DNA of 7,947 nucleotides from the NCBI GenBank assembly GCA_020851855.1, contig JADZBY010000074.1:1-7947 (forward strand), in the 5' to 3' direction. Every line of letters begins with the position of its first letter. Position 1 is the first letter of the stretch. Positions 5,840-7,947 of the stretch are shown piece after piece. This DNA comes from Anaerolineae bacterium. Its GTDB lineage: Bacteria > Chloroflexota > Anaerolineae > Aggregatilineales > UBA2796. A model generated the notes under the pieces. The model was not told where the DNA came from, made no database searches, and saw only the letters and a list, made by a program, of their open reading frames with translations. The position numbers and the translations under genes were made by a program.

Positions 5840-7498
5840 TCAGCCGAAGTTCGGCGCGATACGCAAATCGTAGAACGGTTTGAAACGCTGCTCGTAGAAG
5901 TCCGGCGCGATTTGCTGAAGCAGCGAATCCCAATCTGCGTAGTAGCGGCGAATGCCCTCGGCAAAGGCGCTCTCATCCACGGTTGACGGGAAGGTTGACG
6001 CCTGCTGATTGAGGATACCTTCCATCTCCGCCGCTTCGACACGTACGTCGAACGCATCGCGGGTAAACGCCCAGCGCGTGATTTTGTCGTACCAGGGCGT
6101 ATCGCCGGGGCCGGTCGTCGTCTCGGCGGGCAGGTACGTGCCCGCTTCGGGCAACGCTGGCTGGGCAAAGATTTCCTGAAGGGCGGCGTAGAAGTTGCTG
6201 CCAGCTGCCGCTCCCAGCGAACCCTCAATGCCAGGGATTTGATCCGAATAGCGGTTGGCATACGGCCAGCGCATCGCACCCAACACTGCGCCGAGATCGC
6301 CAGTCACCTCGTAGATGTGCTGCATGGTCTTGACGAAGCCGTCGCCCAGCAGGAGGTCGCTGAACAGCGACACGGCCTTATCAAGCGCTTCTTCGCTCAG
6401 GTCAGGGCTGAAGGCCCAGGCACTGGGTGTGATAGGCTGTTCGGGTGTGAAGCCGGTCGGGCCGAGCGGCGCGCGCACGAAGCTCATCATCGCATCCGAC
6501 TCGGCTATCGTCTTGCCCATCTTCTGGGCCATGTCCGAGAAGAACAGGGCAATGCCGGGCGTCATCGAGGCGCGCTCGTCGTAGAACGCCGCCGCCAGCG
6601 GGCCATTCTGCGAGAAGTCCCAGTAATTCGGGTCCGAGAAGACCGACTGATCATCGAAGAACATGCCCCGCCACAGGTCCACGCCCTCGACCATATCATC
6701 CACGAAGGTGGTGAAGTCCCAGCGCCAGTTGAAGCCGCGCCCTGGGATCGGGTAGCGAGACACGAGACCGTCAAAGCCGATGCCATACGACGGCAGAATC
6801 CAATTGAGCGCGTAGGCGGCCATGGCGAGGCCCTTGCGCGCCTCCGTGGTCAGCTTGAGCGCCATCTCGCGCATGTCCTGCCACGTCCAGTCCAGCGGAA
6901 TGCGGTCCATGCCGATAGATTCGAGGTGAGCGCGGTTGTAGAAGAAGCCCTGACTGGACACCACCTCATAGGGGATTCCGAAGATGCGGTCTCCGGCCAT
7001 CCAGCGGGAGGTGGCGGCGGCGACTTTCGGGTCGAGCAGTTCCAGCACGTTGTGGCGATTGAAGGCGTCCGTAATGTCGGCAAACGCGCCTTCTGCAAAT
7101 GCGGCCTGAATGCCGGTCACATTCCACGCACCCAGGACGCCAATCGGGTATGTGAATGGCGCTGTGCCGCCCGCCACAGCGGTGCGCAGCGCGGCGGCGT
7201 CCCACGGATTGAACTCGATGCGCTCGACGCGCACGCCCGGGTTCATATCCAGCCACGACTGGAAGGCGAGCGCATACCCCGCCTGGTACGTGCCGGGGGC
7301 CGAATCGGGCAGGGGTAGATCAATCGGCCAACCCGACGTCTGGAGCAAAACATCCACCGACGGATTCTGCCTGCTCGGATGGGCGAAAACGCGCGGCAGG
7401 CCCATTCCGAACGCCCCACCCAGCGCCAGACCACTCCCGCCCAGCGCGGCGAGGCGGAGAAACTCGCGGCGGCTCACACGCCATGAAGTCGAAGACAT
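5840..7498 (-). CDS. Tat-exported extracellular solute-binding protein of the sugar ABC importer
   Basis: Captures the solute outside the membrane and delivers it to the two permeases encoded just downstream. The N-terminus has a twin-arginine signal, SRREFLRLA (9-17), a Gly/Ala/Leu hydrophobic core (about 18-36) and a possible cleavage site after VFA (37-39). No lipobox cysteine is seen. The mature part has the family-1 binding-protein hallmarks GDRIFGIPYEV (169-179) and FFYNRAHLESIGMD (185-198), followed by WTWQDMREMA (205-214). It is rich in Trp and Tyr, fitting a sugar-stacking site. At 552 aa it is about 100 residues longer than common sugar-binding proteins. The start at 7498 is preferred over ATG at 7522, because AGAGGGG (7506-7512) lies 7 nt upstream and the Tat signal keeps a normal short n-region. 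It is flanked by stem-loops on both sides. The substrate is not identifiable; sugars, oligosaccharides or glycerol-type solutes are all possible. Confidence 0.93.
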   Translation of the reverse strand: MSSTSWRVSRREFLRLAALGGSGLALGGAFGMGLPRVFAHPSRQNPSVDVLLQTSGWPIDLPLPDSAPGTYQAGYALAFQSWLDMNPGVRVERIEFNPWDAAALRTAVAGGTAPFTYPIGVLGAWNVTGIQAAFAEGAFADITDAFNRHNVLELLDPKVAAATSRWMAGDRIFGIPYEVVSSQGFFYNRAHLESIGMDRIPLDWTWQDMREMALKLTTEARKGLAMAAYALNWILPSYGIGFDGLVSRYPIPGRGFNWRWDFTTFVDDMVEGVDLWRGMFFDDQSVFSDPNYWDFSQNGPLAAAFYDERASMTPGIALFFSDMAQKMGKTIAESDAMMSFVRAPLGPTGFTPEQPITPSAWAFSPDLSEEALDKAVSLFSDLLLGDGFVKTMQHIYEVTGDLGAVLGAMRWPYANRYSDQIPGIEGSLGAAAGSNFYAALQEIFAQPALPEAGTYLPAETTTGPGDTPWYDKITRWAFTRDAFDVRVEAAEMEGILNQQASTFPSTVDESAFAEGIRRYYADWDSLLQQIAPDFYEQRFKPFYDLRIAPNFG

Positions 7499-7505
7499 GA
7501 TAACA

Positions 7506-7512
7506 CCCCTCT
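7506..7512 (-). promoter_or_regulatory. Ribosome binding site of the solute-binding protein gene
   Basis: AGAGGGG on the minus strand lies 7 nt before ATG at 7498. It is the reason for choosing this start over the in-frame ATG at 7522, which has only a weak GAGAAG upstream. Confidence 0.65.
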
Positions 7513-7526
7513 GGCTAACCATAAGC

Positions 7527-7620
7527 TTACTTCTCGCACGGGTCGCCTTCGACGCAGCACCTCGTTGGTTCCCGCTGGCGCCGCGTCAAAGGCACTGGGC
7601 CGCACGCGCGTTACTTCTCG
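7527..7620. repeat. 10-bp direct repeat flanking the upstream stem-loop segment
   Basis: CGAGAAGTAA (minus strand) occurs at 7620-7611, forming the last codons and stop of the carbohydrate-binding-like gene, and again exactly at 7536-7527, just before the binding-protein ribosome site. The 74 bases between (7537-7610) contain the 16-bp stem-loop. This could be a small insertion with a target-site duplication, a local duplication of the gene end, or chance. Confidence 0.4.
7546..7592 (-). promoter_or_regulatory. 16-bp stem-loop between the carbohydrate-binding-like gene and the binding-protein gene
   Basis: In minus-strand RNA the arm CCUUUGACGCGGCGCC (7592-7577) pairs with GGUGCUGCGUCGAAGG (7561-7546) over all 16 positions, with a 15-nt loop (7562-7576). 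Three pairs are G-U in this RNA; the same positions would be A-C mismatches in plus-strand RNA, which argues that the minus transcript is the functional one. It begins 18 nt after the TAA at 7611 and ends 47 nt before the ATG at 7498. No U-tract follows, so it is not a standard intrinsic terminator. Possible roles are partial termination, an RNase processing barrier or protection of the 5' end of the binding-protein mRNA. Confidence 0.65.
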
Positions 7621-7947
7621 GCAGCAATCCCGAAGCGGATGTCGTCGATGTAGTACGTCCCGGCCCAGTACAGCGCAAACTGAATCTTGTCGATCTGGGT
7701 CAGGTCGGCTTTAGTGTACGCAGCGAGCGGTATGCACATCTGGACCCACTCGTCCTTGATCGTCTTAGGATTGAGGCCCGCCGACTCATGATCGGTCCAC
7801 ACCTCATCCTTCGTCCCGGCGGCGTCGATGATCGACACGCCGACGGTGTTATCCGCCGTACCGTCGTTATTGGCCGTCGTGTCGTAGATCCAGAAGCACA
7901 CCGCGTCGTAGCCGCTCGCGTCCAGCGGGCGCGGATCGGGGTACGCG
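7611..7947 (-). CDS. C-terminal part of a protein with a carbohydrate-binding-like beta-sandwich domain (5' end outside window)
   Basis: An open frame of 111 codons enters from the right edge and ends at TAA (7611). The GTG at 7901 lies inside the domain, so it is not the true start. The visible protein alternates short beta-strands and turns: SGYDAVCFWIYDTT, NTVGVSIIDAAG, EWVQMCIPLAAY, IDKIQFALYWAG and finally YYIDDIRFG. A closing strand of the form YYIDDIRF is common at the end of galactose-binding-like jelly-roll domains (CBM4/9/11-type and relatives). Such C-terminal domains attach to secreted glycoside hydrolases and other cell-surface proteins. I infer an extracellular protein that binds a polysaccharide, perhaps producing the solute taken up by the importer whose binding protein starts 112 nt downstream. 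Neither the catalytic part nor a signal peptide is visible, so the full product is unknown. Confidence 0.7.
   Translation of the reverse strand, partial: AYPDPRPLDASGYDAVCFWIYDTTANNDGTADNTVGVSIIDAAGTKDEVWTDHESAGLNPKTIKDEWVQMCIPLAAYTKADLTQIDKIQFALYWAGTYYIDDIRFGIAAEK

Noticed and set aside
5770..6279. N-terminal extension of the MalF-like permease frame
   Set aside because: It overlaps the end of the binding-protein gene in another frame, looks Arg/Ser/Pro-rich and random, and AAGGAG before ATG at 5769 gives a better start.
6239..7318. Long plus-strand open frame (359 codons) opposite the binding-protein gene
   Set aside because: Its product is rich in Arg, His and Ala without any recognisable domain, and it is fully antisense to a gene with clear family motifs. 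Long antisense frames are expected in GC-rich DNA.
7560..7590. TTGACG as a -35 promoter element before the binding-protein gene
   Set aside because: No acceptable -10 box is found 16-18 bp downstream, and the bases form part of the stem-loop arm.

Overview
The window reads as one minus-strand operon from a GC-rich bacterium. It encodes a carbohydrate-type (CUT1/MalFGK-like) ABC importer, followed by an unusual surplus of ATPase genes. The Tat-exported solute-binding protein, the ALA/ARG-rich GC-biased coding and the combination with a YesL-like membrane protein and a jelly-roll-ended secreted protein suggest Chloroflexota. That is an impression from protein style only; no rRNA or marker gene is present.

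Layout, in the direction of transcription (right to left): (1) the C-terminal end of a protein finishing in a beta-sandwich, carbohydrate-binding-like domain, cut by the right edge; (2) a 112-nt spacer with a strong stem-loop; (3) a 552-aa Tat-signal substrate-binding protein; (4) a 70-nt spacer with a second, perfect 10-bp stem-loop; (5) a MalF-like permease; (6) a MalG-like permease; (7) ATPase A, whose ATG overlaps the permease stop by 4 nt; (8) ATPase B; (9) a YesL/DUF624-like membrane protein; (10) ATPase C, which runs off the left edge and lacks its C-terminal end here. From the first permease on, gaps are -4 to 28 nt, so these genes are almost certainly co-transcribed.

Likely mechanism: the binding protein captures a sugar or sugar-like solute outside the membrane, the two permeases form the channel, and MalK/UgpC-type ATPases drive import. 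The upstream carbohydrate-binding-like protein may be a secreted enzyme or adhesin feeding the same substrate. The substrate cannot be read from the sequence.

The points most worth attention are three complete-motif MalK-type ATPases for one permease pair, with B and C looking like tandem paralogues split by the YesL-like gene and A clearly different in the region that contacts the permease. Also notable are two stem-loops, each with a 15-nt loop, placed just after the stop codons on either side of the binding-protein gene, a layout that fits differential expression of that gene. No RNA genes, CRISPR, transposase or clear promoter were seen. The plus strand appears to hold only antisense shadows.
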